Made by a program: the position numbers and the translations under genes. Positions 1 through 10,339 of a DNA stretch of 64,000 nucleotides are shown here, one piece after another (position 1 is the stretch's first letter; each line of letters opens with the position of its first letter). The notes beneath the pieces were generated by a model, which did not search any database, was not told the origin of the DNA, and worked only from the letters and a program-made list of their open reading frames with translations. Source of the DNA: Symsagittifera roscoffensis (Eukaryota > Xenacoelomorpha > Acoela > Convolutidae); NCBI RefSeq assembly GCF_963678635.1, contig NC_087066.1, forward strand, positions 1,384,201 to 1,448,200. Direction: 5' to 3'.

Positions 1-560
1 TGAACAATTCCATTTTTCATTTTGTATGACTTAAAATTAAACATCGAGCATTTAGGTCAACAATGTGTAGAATAGTAAAACAAACAAAAAGTTTTTTTTT
101 CAGATATGAAACAGAACTGGTCTGAACAATTCCGTTTTTTGGTTTGAATGACTTTGAAACTTAAACATCAAGCAATGAGGTCAACTATGTGTAGATAAGT
201 CGAACAAACAAAAGTTGTTTTTTAGATCTGAAACAAAACTGGTCTGATCTACTCGGTTTTTCAGTTTGAATGAATTGAAAATCAAGGAGATCAACTATGT
301 GTAGAATAGTAGAACAAACAAAAAGTTTTTTTTAGGTCTAAAACAAAACTGGTCTGAACAATTCCGTTTTTCATTTTGAGTGACATGAAACTTAAGCATC
401 AAACAATGAGGTCAACTATGTGTAGAAAAGTAGAACACACAAAAAGATATTTTTTAGGTCTGAAACAAAACTTCCGTTTTTCAGTTTGAATGAATTGAAA
501 CTCAATGAGGTCAACTATTTGTAGAACTGTAGAACAAACAAAATTTTTTTTAGGTCTGTA
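1..560. repeat. Type III-like satellite fragment at window start
   Basis: These first monomers carry variants otherwise seen in the type III blocks. They include AGTCGAACAAAC in place of AGTAGAACAAAC (GTCGAAC at 199), AAAATCAAGGAGATCAAC before the next monomer, and a CGTTTTTTGG variant near 132. The same combination returns near 21,978, 45,641 and 62,767. The window therefore probably opens inside, or at the end of, a type III block that continues upstream. Confidence 0.7.
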
Positions 561-3415
561 ACAAAACTGGTCTGAACTATTCAGTTTTTCAGTTTGAATG
601 CCTTGAAACTTAAACACCAAGCAAAGAGGTCAACTATGTGTAGAATAGTAGATCATACAAAAAATGTTTTTTTTTTAGTTCTGAAACAAAACTGGTCTGA
701 GCTATTCCGTTTTTCACGTTGAGCGACTTAAAACTTGAACACCAAGCAAAGAGGTCAACTACGTGTAGACTAGTAGAACAAACAAAATTATTTTTTTTTA
801 GTTCTGAAGCAAAACTGGTCTGATATATTCCATTTTTCAGTTTGAACGGAAAACTCAATGAGGTCAATTATTTGTAGAATAATAGAACAAACAAAATTAA
901 ATGACTTGAAACTTAAAAATCCATTAATGTGGTCAACTATGTGTAAAATAAAAGAACAAACAAAAAGTTATTTTTCAGGTCTGTAACAAAACTGGTCTGA
1001 ACTATTCAGTTTTTCAGTTTGAAAGAAATGAAACTCAATGAGGTCAACTATTTGTAGAATAGTAGAACAAACAAAATTGAATGACTTGAAACTTAAACAT
1101 CAATCAATGAGGTCAACTTTGTGTAAAATAAAAGAACAAACAAAATGTTCTTTTTTAGGTCTGTAACAAAACTGGTCTGTTCTATTCCGTTTTTCAATTT
1201 GAGCGACTTGTAACTTAAACACCAAGCAAAGAAGTCAACTATATGTAGAATAGTAGAACAAATAAAAAGTATTTTTTTAGTTCTGAAACAAAACTGGTCT
1301 AATCTATTCCATTTTTCAGTTTTAACTCAATGAAGTCAACTATTTGTAGAATAGTAGAACAAACAAAATTTTTTTAGGTCTGAAACAAAACTGATCTGAA
1401 CTATCCCGTTTTTTAGTTTGAATGACTTGAAACTTAATCATCAATCAATGAGGTCAACTATGTATGAAATAAAAGAACAAACAAAAAGTTATTTTAGGTC
1501 TGTAACGAAACTGGTCTGAACTATTCCGTTTTTCAGTTTGTATGCCTTGAAACTTAAGCATCAAGCAAAGAGGTCAACTATGTGTAGATTAGTAGAACAA
1601 TTAAAAAGTGTTTTTTTTTAGTTCTGAAACAAAACTGATCTGAACTATTCCGTTTTTCAGTTTGAGCGACTTGAAACTTAAACACTAAGCAAAGAGGTCA
1701 ACTATGTGTAGACTAGTAGAACAAACAAAAAGTTTTTTTTTAGTTCTTAAACAAAACTGGTGTGAATATTCCATTTTTCAGTTTGAATGAATTGAAACTC
1801 AATGAGGTCAACTATTTGTAGAATAGTAGAACAAACAAATTTTTTTTAGGTCGGAAACAAAACTGATCTGAACTATCCCGTTTTTCAGTTTGAATGACTT
1901 GAAACTTAAACATCAATCAATGAGGTCAACTATGTGTAAAATAAAAGAACAAACAAAAAGTTATTTTAGGTCTGTAACAAAACTGGTCTGAACTATTCCG
2001 TTTTTCTGTTTGAATTTCTTGAAACTTAAACACCAAGCAAAGAGGTCAACTATGTCAACTATGTGTAGCTTAGTAGAACAAACAAAAAATTATTTTAAGT
2101 CTGTAAGAAAACTGGTCTGAACTATTCCGTTTTTCAGTTTGAATGCCTTGAAACTTAAACACCAAGCAAAGAGGTCAACTATGTGTAGATTAGTAGAACA
2201 AACAAAAGTTATTTTAGTTCTGTAATAAAACTGGTCTGAACTATTCCGTTTTTCAGTTTGAATGCCTTGAAACTTAAACACCAAGCAAAGAGGTCAACTA
2301 TTTGTAGAATAGTAGAACAAACTATTTTTTTTAGGTCTGAAACAAAACTTATCTGAACTATCCCGTTTTTCATTTTCAATGACTTGAAACTTAAACATCA
2401 ATCAATGAGGTCAACTATGTGTAAAGTAAAAGAACAAACAAAAAGTTACTTTTAGGTCTGTAACAAAACTGGTCTGAACTGTTCCGTTTTTCAGTTTGAA
2501 GGCCTCGAAACTTAAACACCAAGCAAAGAGGTCAACTATGTGTAGATTAGTAGAACAAACAAAAAGTTATTTTAGGTCTGTAACAAAACTGGTCTGATTC
2601 TTCCGTTTTTCAGTTGGAATGCCTTGATACTTAAACCCCAAGCAAAGAGGTCAACTATCTGTAGAATAGTAGAACAAACAAAAAAGTAATTTTTTAGTTC
2701 TGAAACAAAACTGGTCTGCACTATTCAGTTTTTTAATTTGAGCGACTTGAAACTTAAACACCAAGCAAAGAGGTCAACTATGTGTAGAATAGTAGAACAA
2801 ACAAAAATTATTTTTTTTAGTTCTGAAACGAAACTGGTCTGATCTATTCACCTTTTCAGTTTGATTGTTTTGAAACTCAATGAGGTCAATTATTTGTAAA
2901 ATAGTAGAACAAACGAAAAATATTTTTTAGGTCTGTAACAAAACTGGTCTGAATTATTCCGTTTTTCAGTTTGAATGCCTTGAATTTTAAACACCAAGCA
3001 AAGAGGTCAACTATTTGTAGAAGAGTAGAACAAACAATTTTTTCTTAGGTCTGAAACAAAACTGATCTGAACTATCCCGTTTTTCATTTTGAATGACTTG
3101 AAACTTAAACATCAATCAATGAGGTCAGCTATGTGTAGATTACTAGAACAAACGAAAAGTTATTTTAGGTCTGTAACAAAACTGGTCTGAACTATTCCGT
3201 TTTTCAGTTTGAATGCCTTAAAACTTAAACACCAAGCAAAGAGGTCAACTATTTGTAGAATAGTAGAACAAACAATTTTTTTAAGTCTGAAACAAAACAG
3301 ATCTGAACTATTCCGTTTTTCAGTTTGATTGCCTTGAAACTTAAACACCAAGCAGAGAGGTCAACTGTTTGTAGAATAGTAGAACAAACAATTTTTCTTA
3401 GGTCTGAAATAAAAC

Positions 3416-4100
3416 TGATCTGAACTATCCCGTTTTTCATTTTGAATGACTTGAAACTTAAACATCAATCAATGAGGTCAACTATGTGTAAAATAAAAGA
3501 ACAAACAAAAAGTTATTTTAGGTCTGTAACAAAACTGGTCTGAACTATTCCGTTTTTGTGTTTGAATGCCTTGAAACTTAAACACCAAGCAAAGAGTTCA
3601 ACTAGGTCAACTATGTGTAGCTTAGTAGAACAAACAAAAAATTATTTTAAGTCTGTAAGAAAACTGGTCTTAACTATTCCGTTTTTCAGTTTGAATGCCT
3701 TGAAACTTAAACACCAAGCAAAGAGGTCAACTATGTGTAGATAAGTAGAACAATCGAAAAGTTATTTTAGGTCTGTAACAAAACTGATCTGAACTATCCC
3801 GTTTTTCATTTTGAATGACTTGAAACTTAAACATCAATCAATGAGGTCAACTATGTGTAAAATAAAAGAACAAACAAAAAGTTATTTTAGGTCTGTAACA
3901 AAACTGGTCTGAACTATTCCGTTTTTGTGTTTGAATGCCTTGAAACTTAAACACCAAGCAAAGAGTTCAACTATGTCAACTATGTGTAGCTTAGTAGAAC
4001 AAACAAAAAATTATTTTAAGTCTGTAAGAAAACTGGTCTTAACTATTCCGTTTTTCAGTTTGAATGCCTTGAAACTTAAACACCAAGCAAAGAGGTCAAC
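3416..4100. repeat. 369-bp tandem duplication (3 monomers)
   Basis: The rare variant GTTTTTGTGTTTGAATG occurs at 3,552 and again at 3,921, 369 bases apart. The flanking monomers, including a micro-duplicated GTCAACTA word and an AAATTATTTTAAGTCTG variant, also repeat at this distance. Similarity breaks near 3,416/3,785 on the left and near 4,100 on the right, so the second copy is slightly shorter. Confidence 0.85.
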
Positions 4101-4800
4101 TATTTGTAGAATAGTAGAACAAACTTTTTTTTTTTAGGTCTGAAACAAAACTTATCTGAACTATCCCGTTTTTCATTTTCAATGACTTGAAACTTAAACA
4201 TCAATCAATGAGGTCAACTATGTGTAAAGTAAAAGAACAAACAAAAAGTTACTTTTAGGTCTGTAACAAAACTGGTCTGAACTATTCCGTTTTTCAGTTT
4301 GAAGGCCTCGAAACTTAAACACCAAGCAAACAGGTCAACTATGTGTAGATTAGTAGAACAAACAAAAAGTTATTTTAGGTCTGTAACAAAACTGGTCTGA
4401 TTATTCCGTTTTTCTGTTGGAATGCCTTGAAATTTAAACCCCAAGCAAAGAGGTCAACTATCTGTAGAATAGTAGAACAAACAAAAAAGTAATTTTTTAG
4501 TTCTGAAACAAAACTGGTCCGAACTATTCAGTTTTTCAATTTGAGCGACTTGAAACTTAAACACCAAGCAAAGAGGTCAATTATGTGTAGAATAGTAAAA
4601 CAAACAAAAAGTATTTTTTTAGTTCTGAAACGAAACTGGTCTGATCTATTCACCTTTTCAGTTTGAATGTTTTGAAATTCAATGAGGTCAATTATTTGTA
4701 AAATAGTAGAACAAACTAAAAATATTTTTTAGGTCTGTAACAAAACTGGTCTGAACTTTTCCGTTTTTCTATTTGAATGCCTTGAAACTTAAACACCAAG

Positions 4801-5690
4801 CAAAGAGGTCAACTATTTGTAGAATAGTAGAACAAACAATTTTTTCTTAGGTCTGGAACAAAACTGATCTGAACTATCCCGTTTTTCATTTTGAATGACT
4901 TGAAACTTAAACATCAATCAATGAGGTCAACTATGTGTAGATTACTAGAACAAACGAAAAGCTATTTTAGGTCTGTAACAAAACTGGTCTGAACTATTCC
5001 GTTTTTCAGTTTGAATGCCTTGAAACTTAAACACCAAGCAAAGAGGTCAACTATTTGTAGAATAGTAGAACAAACAATTTTTTTTAGGTCTGAAACAAAA
5101 CAGATCTGAACTATTCCGTTTTTCAGTTTGATTGCCTTGAAACTTAAACACCAAGCAAAGAGGTCAACTATTTGTAGAATAGTAGAACAAACAATTTTTT
5201 CTTAGGTCTGAAACAAAACTGATCTGAACTATCCCGTTTTTCATTTTGAATGACTTGAAATTTAAACATCAATCAATGAGGTCAACTATGTGTAGATTAG
5301 TAGAACAAACAAAAAGTTATTTTAGGTCTGTAACAAAACTGGTCTGAACTATTCCGTTTTTCAGTTTGAATGCCTTGAAACTTAAACACCAAGCAAAGAG
5401 GTCAACTATTTGTAGAATAGTAGAACAAACAATTTTTTTTAGGTCTGAAACAAAACAGATCTGAACTATTCCGTTTTTCAGTTTGATTGCCTTGAAACTT
5501 AAACACCAAGCAAAGAGGTCAACTATTTGTAGAATAGTAGAACAAACAATTTTTTCTTAGGTCTGAAACAAAACTGATCTGAACTATCCCGTTTTTCATT
5601 TTGAATGACTTGAAATTTAAACATCAATCAATGAGGTCAACTATGTGTAGATTAGTAGAACAAACAAAAAGTTATTTTAGGTCTGTAACA
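4801..5690. repeat. 355-bp three-monomer higher-order repeat
   Basis: CAAAGAGGTCAACTATTTG followed by ACAATTTTTTCTTAGG starts at 4,801, 5,156 and 5,511, exactly 355 bases apart each time. Each unit is a trimer of a class B, a class A and a second class A-like monomer, the last with ACAGATCTGAAC and TTTGATTGCC. The third copy is incomplete and runs into the class A monomer run. Confidence 0.88.
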
Positions 5691-6600
5691 AAACCGGTCT
5701 GAACTTTTCCGTTTTTCAGTTTGAATGCCTTGAAACTTAAACACCAAGCAAAGAGGTCAACTATGTGTAGATTAGTAGAACAAACAAAAAAGTTATTTTA
5801 GGTCTGTAACAAAACTGGTCTGAACTATTCCGTTTTTCAGTTTGAATGCTTTGAAACTTAAACACCAAACAAAGAGATCAACTATGTGTAGATTAGTAGA
5901 ACAAACAAAAAGTTATTTTAGGTCTGTAACAAAACCGGTCTGAACTATTCCGTTTTTCAGTTTGAATGCCTTGAAACTTAAACACCAAGCAAAGAGGTCA
6001 ACTATGTGTAGATTAGTAGAACAAACAAAAAGTTATTTTAGGTCTGTAACAAAACCGGTCTGAACTATTGCGTTTTTCAGTTTGAATGCCTTGAAACTTA
6101 AACACCAAGCAAAGAGGTCAACTATGTGTAGATTAGTAGAACAAACAAAAAGTTATTTTAGGTCTGTAACAAAACCGGTCTGAACTATTCCGTTTTTCAG
6201 TTTGAATGCCTTGAAACTTAAACACCAAGCAAAGAGGTCAACTATGTGTAGATTAGTAGAACAAACAAAAAGTTATTTTAGGTCTGTAACAAAACCGGTC
6301 TGAACTATTGCGTTTTTCAGTTTGAATGCCTTGAAACTTAAACACCAAGCAAAGAGGTCAACTATGTGTAGATTAGTAGAACAAACAAAAAGTTATTTCA
6401 GGTCTGTAACAAAACTGGTCTGAACTATTGCGTTTTTCAGTTTGAATGCCTTGAAACTTAAACACCAAGCAAAGAGGTCAACTATGTGTAGATTAGTAGA
6501 ACAAACAAAAAGTTATTTCAGGTCTGTAACAAAACTGGTCTGAACTATTCCGTTTTTCAGTTTGAATGCCTTGAAACTTAAACACCAAGCAAAGAGGTCA
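5633..6600. repeat. Homogeneous class A monomer run, 120-bp period
   Basis: Eight successive class A monomers lie here. Their GAGGTCAAC starts are at 5,633, 5,753, 5,874 (written GAGATCAAC), 5,994, 6,114, 6,234, 6,354, 6,474 and 6,594, so spacing is exactly 120 bases from 5,994 on. Differences are few: ATTCCG or ATTGCG, AACCGG or AACTGG, TTTTAGG or TTTCAGG. The stretch 6,301-6,420 equals 6,421-6,540, and 5,941-6,158 equals 6,181-6,398. This is the simplest, least diverged part of the window and looks like recent one- and two-monomer amplification. Confidence 0.95.
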
Positions 6601-7080
6601 ACTATTTGTAGATTAGTAGAACAAACTATTTTTTAGGTCTGAAACAAAACTTATCTGAACTATCCCGTTTTTCATTTTCAATGACTTGAAACTTAAACAT
6701 CAATCAATGAGGTCAACTATGTGTAAAGTAAAAGAACAAACAAAAAGTTACTTTTAGGTCTGTAACAAAACTGGTCTGAACTATTCCGTTTTTCAGTTTG
6801 AAGGCCTCGAAACTTAAACACCAAGCAAAGAGGTCAACTATGTGTAGATTAGTAGAACAAACAAAAGGTTATTTAAGGTCTGTAACAAAACTGGTCAGAT
6901 TATTCCGTTTTTCAGTTGGAATGCCTTGAAACTTAAACCCCAAGCAAAGAGGTCAACTATCTGTAGGATAGTAGAACAAACAAAAAAGTAGTTTTTTAGT
7001 TCTGAAACAAAACTGGTCTGAACTATTCAGTTTTTCAATTTGAGCGACTTGAAACTTAAACACCAAGCAAAGAGGTCAAC

Positions 7081-7560
7081 TATTTGTAGAATAGTAGAAC
7101 AAACAATTTTTTCTTAGGTCTGAAACAAAACTGATCTGAACTATCCCGTTTTTCATTTTGAATGACTTGAAACTTAAACATCAATCAATGAGGTCAACTA
7201 TGTGTAGATTACTAGAACAAACGAAAAGTTATTTTAGGTCTGTAACGAAACTGGTCTGAACTATTCCGTTTTTCAGTTTGAATGCCTTGAAACTTAAACA
7301 CCAAGCAAAGATGTCAACTATTTGTAGAATAGTAGAACAAACAATTTTTTCTTAGGTCTGAAACAAAACTGATCTGAACTATCCCGTTTTTCATTTTGAA
7401 TGACTTGAAACTTAAACATCAATCAATGAGGTCAACTATGTGTAGATTACTAGAACAAACGAAAAGTTATTTTAGGTCTGTAACGAAACTGGTCTGAACT
7501 ATTCCGTTTTTCAGTTTGAATGCCTTGAAACTTAAACACCAAGCAAAGAGGTCAACTATT
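7081..7560. repeat. 238-bp dimer duplication
   Basis: A class B plus class A pair, marked by TAGATTACTAGAACAAACG and GTCTGTAACGAAACTGG, occurs twice with a 238-base offset (GTGTAGATTAC near 7,201 and 7,439). The copies differ by a GAGGTC to GATGTC change near 7,311 and little else. Confidence 0.85.
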
Positions 7561-9320
7561 TGTAGAATAGTAGAACAAACAATTTTTTTTAGGTCTGAAA
7601 CAAAACAGATCTGAACTATCCCGTTTTTCATTTTGAATGACTTGAAACTTAAACATCAATCAATGAGGTCAACTATGTGTAGATTAGTAGAACAAACAAA
7701 AAGTTATTTTAGGTCTGTAACAAAACTGGTCTGAACTATTCCGTTTTTCAGTTTGAATGCCTTGAAACTTAAACAGCAAGCAAAGAGGTCAACTATTTGT
7801 AGAATAGTAGAGCAAACCATTTTTTTTAGGTCTGAAACTAAACAGATCTGAACTATTGCGTTTTTCATTTTGAATGCCTCGAAACTTAAACACCAAGCAA
7901 AGAGGTCAACTATGTGTAGATTGGTAGAACAAACAAAAAGTTATTTTAGGTCTGTAACAAAACTGGTCTGAACTATTCCGTTTTTCAGTTTGAATGACTT
8001 GAAACTTAAACATCAATCAATGAGGTCAACTATGTGTAGATTACTAGAACAAACGAAAAGTTATTTTAGGTCTGTAACAAAATTAGTCTGAACTATTCCG
8101 TTTTTAGTTTGAATGCCTTGAAACTTAAACACCAAGCAAAGAGGTCAACTATTTGTAGAATAGTAGAACAAACAATTTTTTCTTAGGTCTGAAACAAAAC
8201 AGATCTGAACTATTCCGTTTTTCAGTTTGATTGCCTTGAAACTTAAACACCAAGCAAAGAGGTCAACTATTTGTAGAATAGTAGAAACAAACAATTTTTT
8301 CTTAGGTCTGAAACAAAACTGATCTGAACTATCCCGTTTTTCATTTTGAATGACTTGAAACTTAAACATCAATCAATGAGGTCAACTATGTGTAGATTAC
8401 TAGAACAAACGAAAAGTTATTTTAGGTCTGTAACGAAACTGGTCTGAACTATTCCGTTTTTCAGTTTGAATGCCTTGAAACTTAAACACCAAGCAAAGAG
8501 GTCAACTATTTGTAGAATAGTAGAACAAACAATTTTTTTTAAGTCTGAAACAAAACAGAACTGAACTATCCCGTTTTTCATTTTGAATGACTTGAAACTT
8601 AAACATCAATCAATGAGGTCAACTATGTGTAGATTAGTAGAACAAACAAAAAGTTATTTTAGGTCTGTAACAAAACTGGTCTGAACTATTCCGTTTTTCA
8701 GTTTGAATGCCTTGAAACTTAAACAGCAAGCAAAGAGGTCAACTATTTGTAGAATAGTAGAGCAAACCATTTTTTTTAGGTCTGAAACTAAACAGATCTG
8801 AACTATTGCGTTTTTCATTTTGAATGCCTCGAAACTTAAACACCAAGCAAAGAGGTCAACTATGTGTAGATTGGTAGAACAAACAAAAATTTATTTTAGG
8901 TCTGTAACAAAACTGGTCTGAACTATTCCGTTTTTCAGTTTGAATGACTTGAAACTTAAACATCAATCAATGAGGTCAACTATGTGTAGATTACTAGAAC
9001 AAACGAAAAGTTATTTTAGGTCTGTAACAAAACTGGTCTGAACTATTCCGTTTTTAGTTTGAATGCCTTGAAACTTAAACACCAAGCAAAGATGTCAACT
9101 ATTTGTAGAATAGTAGAACAAACAATTTTTTCTTAGGTCTGAAACAAAACAGATCTGAACTATTCCGTTTTTCAGTTTGATTGCCTTGAAACTTAAACAC
9201 CAAGCAAAGAGGTCAACTATTTGTAGAATAGTAGAAACAAACAATTTTTTCTTAGGTCTGAAACAAAACTGATCTGAACTATCCCGTTTTTCATTTTGAA
9301 TGACTTGAAACTTAAACATC
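7420..9320. repeat. 950-bp tandem duplication (8 monomers)
   Basis: The eight-monomer segment from about 7,420 repeats from about 8,370 with a 950-base offset. Examples are TGTAGATTACTAGAAC at 7,441 and 8,391, and TCTGAAACTAAACAG at 7,831 and 8,781. Both copies carry rare shared variants: AGAGCAAACC, CTATTGCGTTTTTCATTTTG, TAGATTGGTAG, and a GTAGAAACAAAC one-base insertion near 8,281 and 9,231. Small differences are visible, such as AGATCTG versus AGAACTG and GAGGTC versus GATGTC. Confidence 0.92.
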
Positions 9321-10339
9321 AATCAATGAGGTCAACTATGTGTAGATTAGTAGAACAAACAAAAAGTTATTTTAGGTCTGTAACAAAACTGGTCTGAACT
9401 TTTCCGTTTTTCAGTTTGAATGCCTTGAAACTTAAACAGCAAGCAAAGAGGTCAACTATCTGTAGAATATTAGAACAAACCATTTTTTTAGGTCTGAAAC
9501 TAAACAGATCTGAACTATTCCGTTTTTCAGTTTGAATGCCTCGAAACTTAAACCCCAAGCAAAGAGGTCAACTATGTGTAGATTAGTAGAACAAACAAAA
9601 AGTTATTTTAGGTCTGCATCAAAACCGGTCTGAACTATTCCGTTTTTCAGTTTGAATGCCTTGAAACTTAAACACCAAGCAAAGAGGTCAACTATGTGTA
9701 GATTAGTAGAACAAAAAAAAGTTAATTTAGGTCTGTAACAAAACTGGTCTGAACTATTCCGTTTTTCAGTTTGAATGCTTTGAAACTTACACACCAAGCA
9801 AAGAGGTCAATTATTTGTAGAATAGTAGAACAAACAATTTTTTTTAGGTCTGAAACAAAACTAATCTGAACTATTCCGTTTTTCAGTTTGAATGCCTTGA
9901 AACTTAAACACCAAGCAAAGAGGTCAACTATGTGTAGATTAGTAGAACAAACAAAAAGTTATTTTAGGTCTGTAACAAAACTGGTCTGAACTATTCAGTT
10001 TTTCAATTTGAGCGACTTGAAACTTAAACACCAAGCAAAGAGGTCAACTATGTGTAGAATAGTAGAACAAACAAAAAAGTATTTTTTTTAGTTCTGAAAC
10101 GAAACTGGTCTGATCGATTCCACTTTTCAATTTGAATGTATTGAAACTCAATGAGGTCAACTATTTGTAGAATAGTGGAACAAACGAAAATTATTTTTTA
10201 GTTCTGAAACAAAACTGTACTGAACTACTCCGTTTTTCAATTTGAGCGACTTGAAACTTAAACACCGAGCAAAAAGGTCAGCTATGTGTAGATTAGTAGA
10301 ACAAACAAAAACTTATTTTAGGTCTGAAACAAAAATGGT

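Larger units (their letters stand above)
2300..6970. repeat. Three dispersed copies of an AAGGCCTC-marked segment
   Basis: A marked two-monomer segment occurs three times. It begins with ACAAAACTTATCTG and CATTTTCAATGAC and ends with TTGAAGGCCTCGAAAC. The GGCCTCG word lies at 2,501, 4,304 and 6,803, giving spacings of 1,803 and 2,499 bases. Following sequence is also shared, including TCAACTATCTGTAG and a GTAATTTTTTAG or GTAGTTTTTTAG tract. The segments between the markers differ in monomer number, so this looks like one ancestral unit later expanded differently. Confidence 0.8.
560..9960. repeat. Type I satellite block, copy 1 (class A/B rich)
   Basis: This block is dominated by class A monomers (GCCTTGAAAC...ACACCAAGCAAA) and class B monomers (GACTTGAAAC...CATCAATCAAT). 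The tract after AACAAAC is often a plain T run (ACAATTTTTTCTTAGG). Classes C and D are interspersed, mainly before 3 kb. The block contains the most homogeneous run of the window (about 5,633-6,600) and several local duplications listed separately. A diagnostic CACCTTTTCAG variant near 2,850 and 4,650 recurs near 26,640 in the second type I block. The left part (560-2,000) is a more irregular mixture with truncated monomers. Confidence 0.75.

Noticed and set aside
3556-4137. Plus-strand open frames with NALKLKHQAKRST-like peptides
   Set aside because: They lie in the 369-base satellite duplication and are repeat-derived, with no recognisable domain and no context for a gene.
5633-6600. Regular short repeats considered as a CRISPR array
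   Set aside because: There are no unique spacers between repeats, the period is 120 bases of continuous homologous sequence, and no cas genes are near. It is a tandem satellite.
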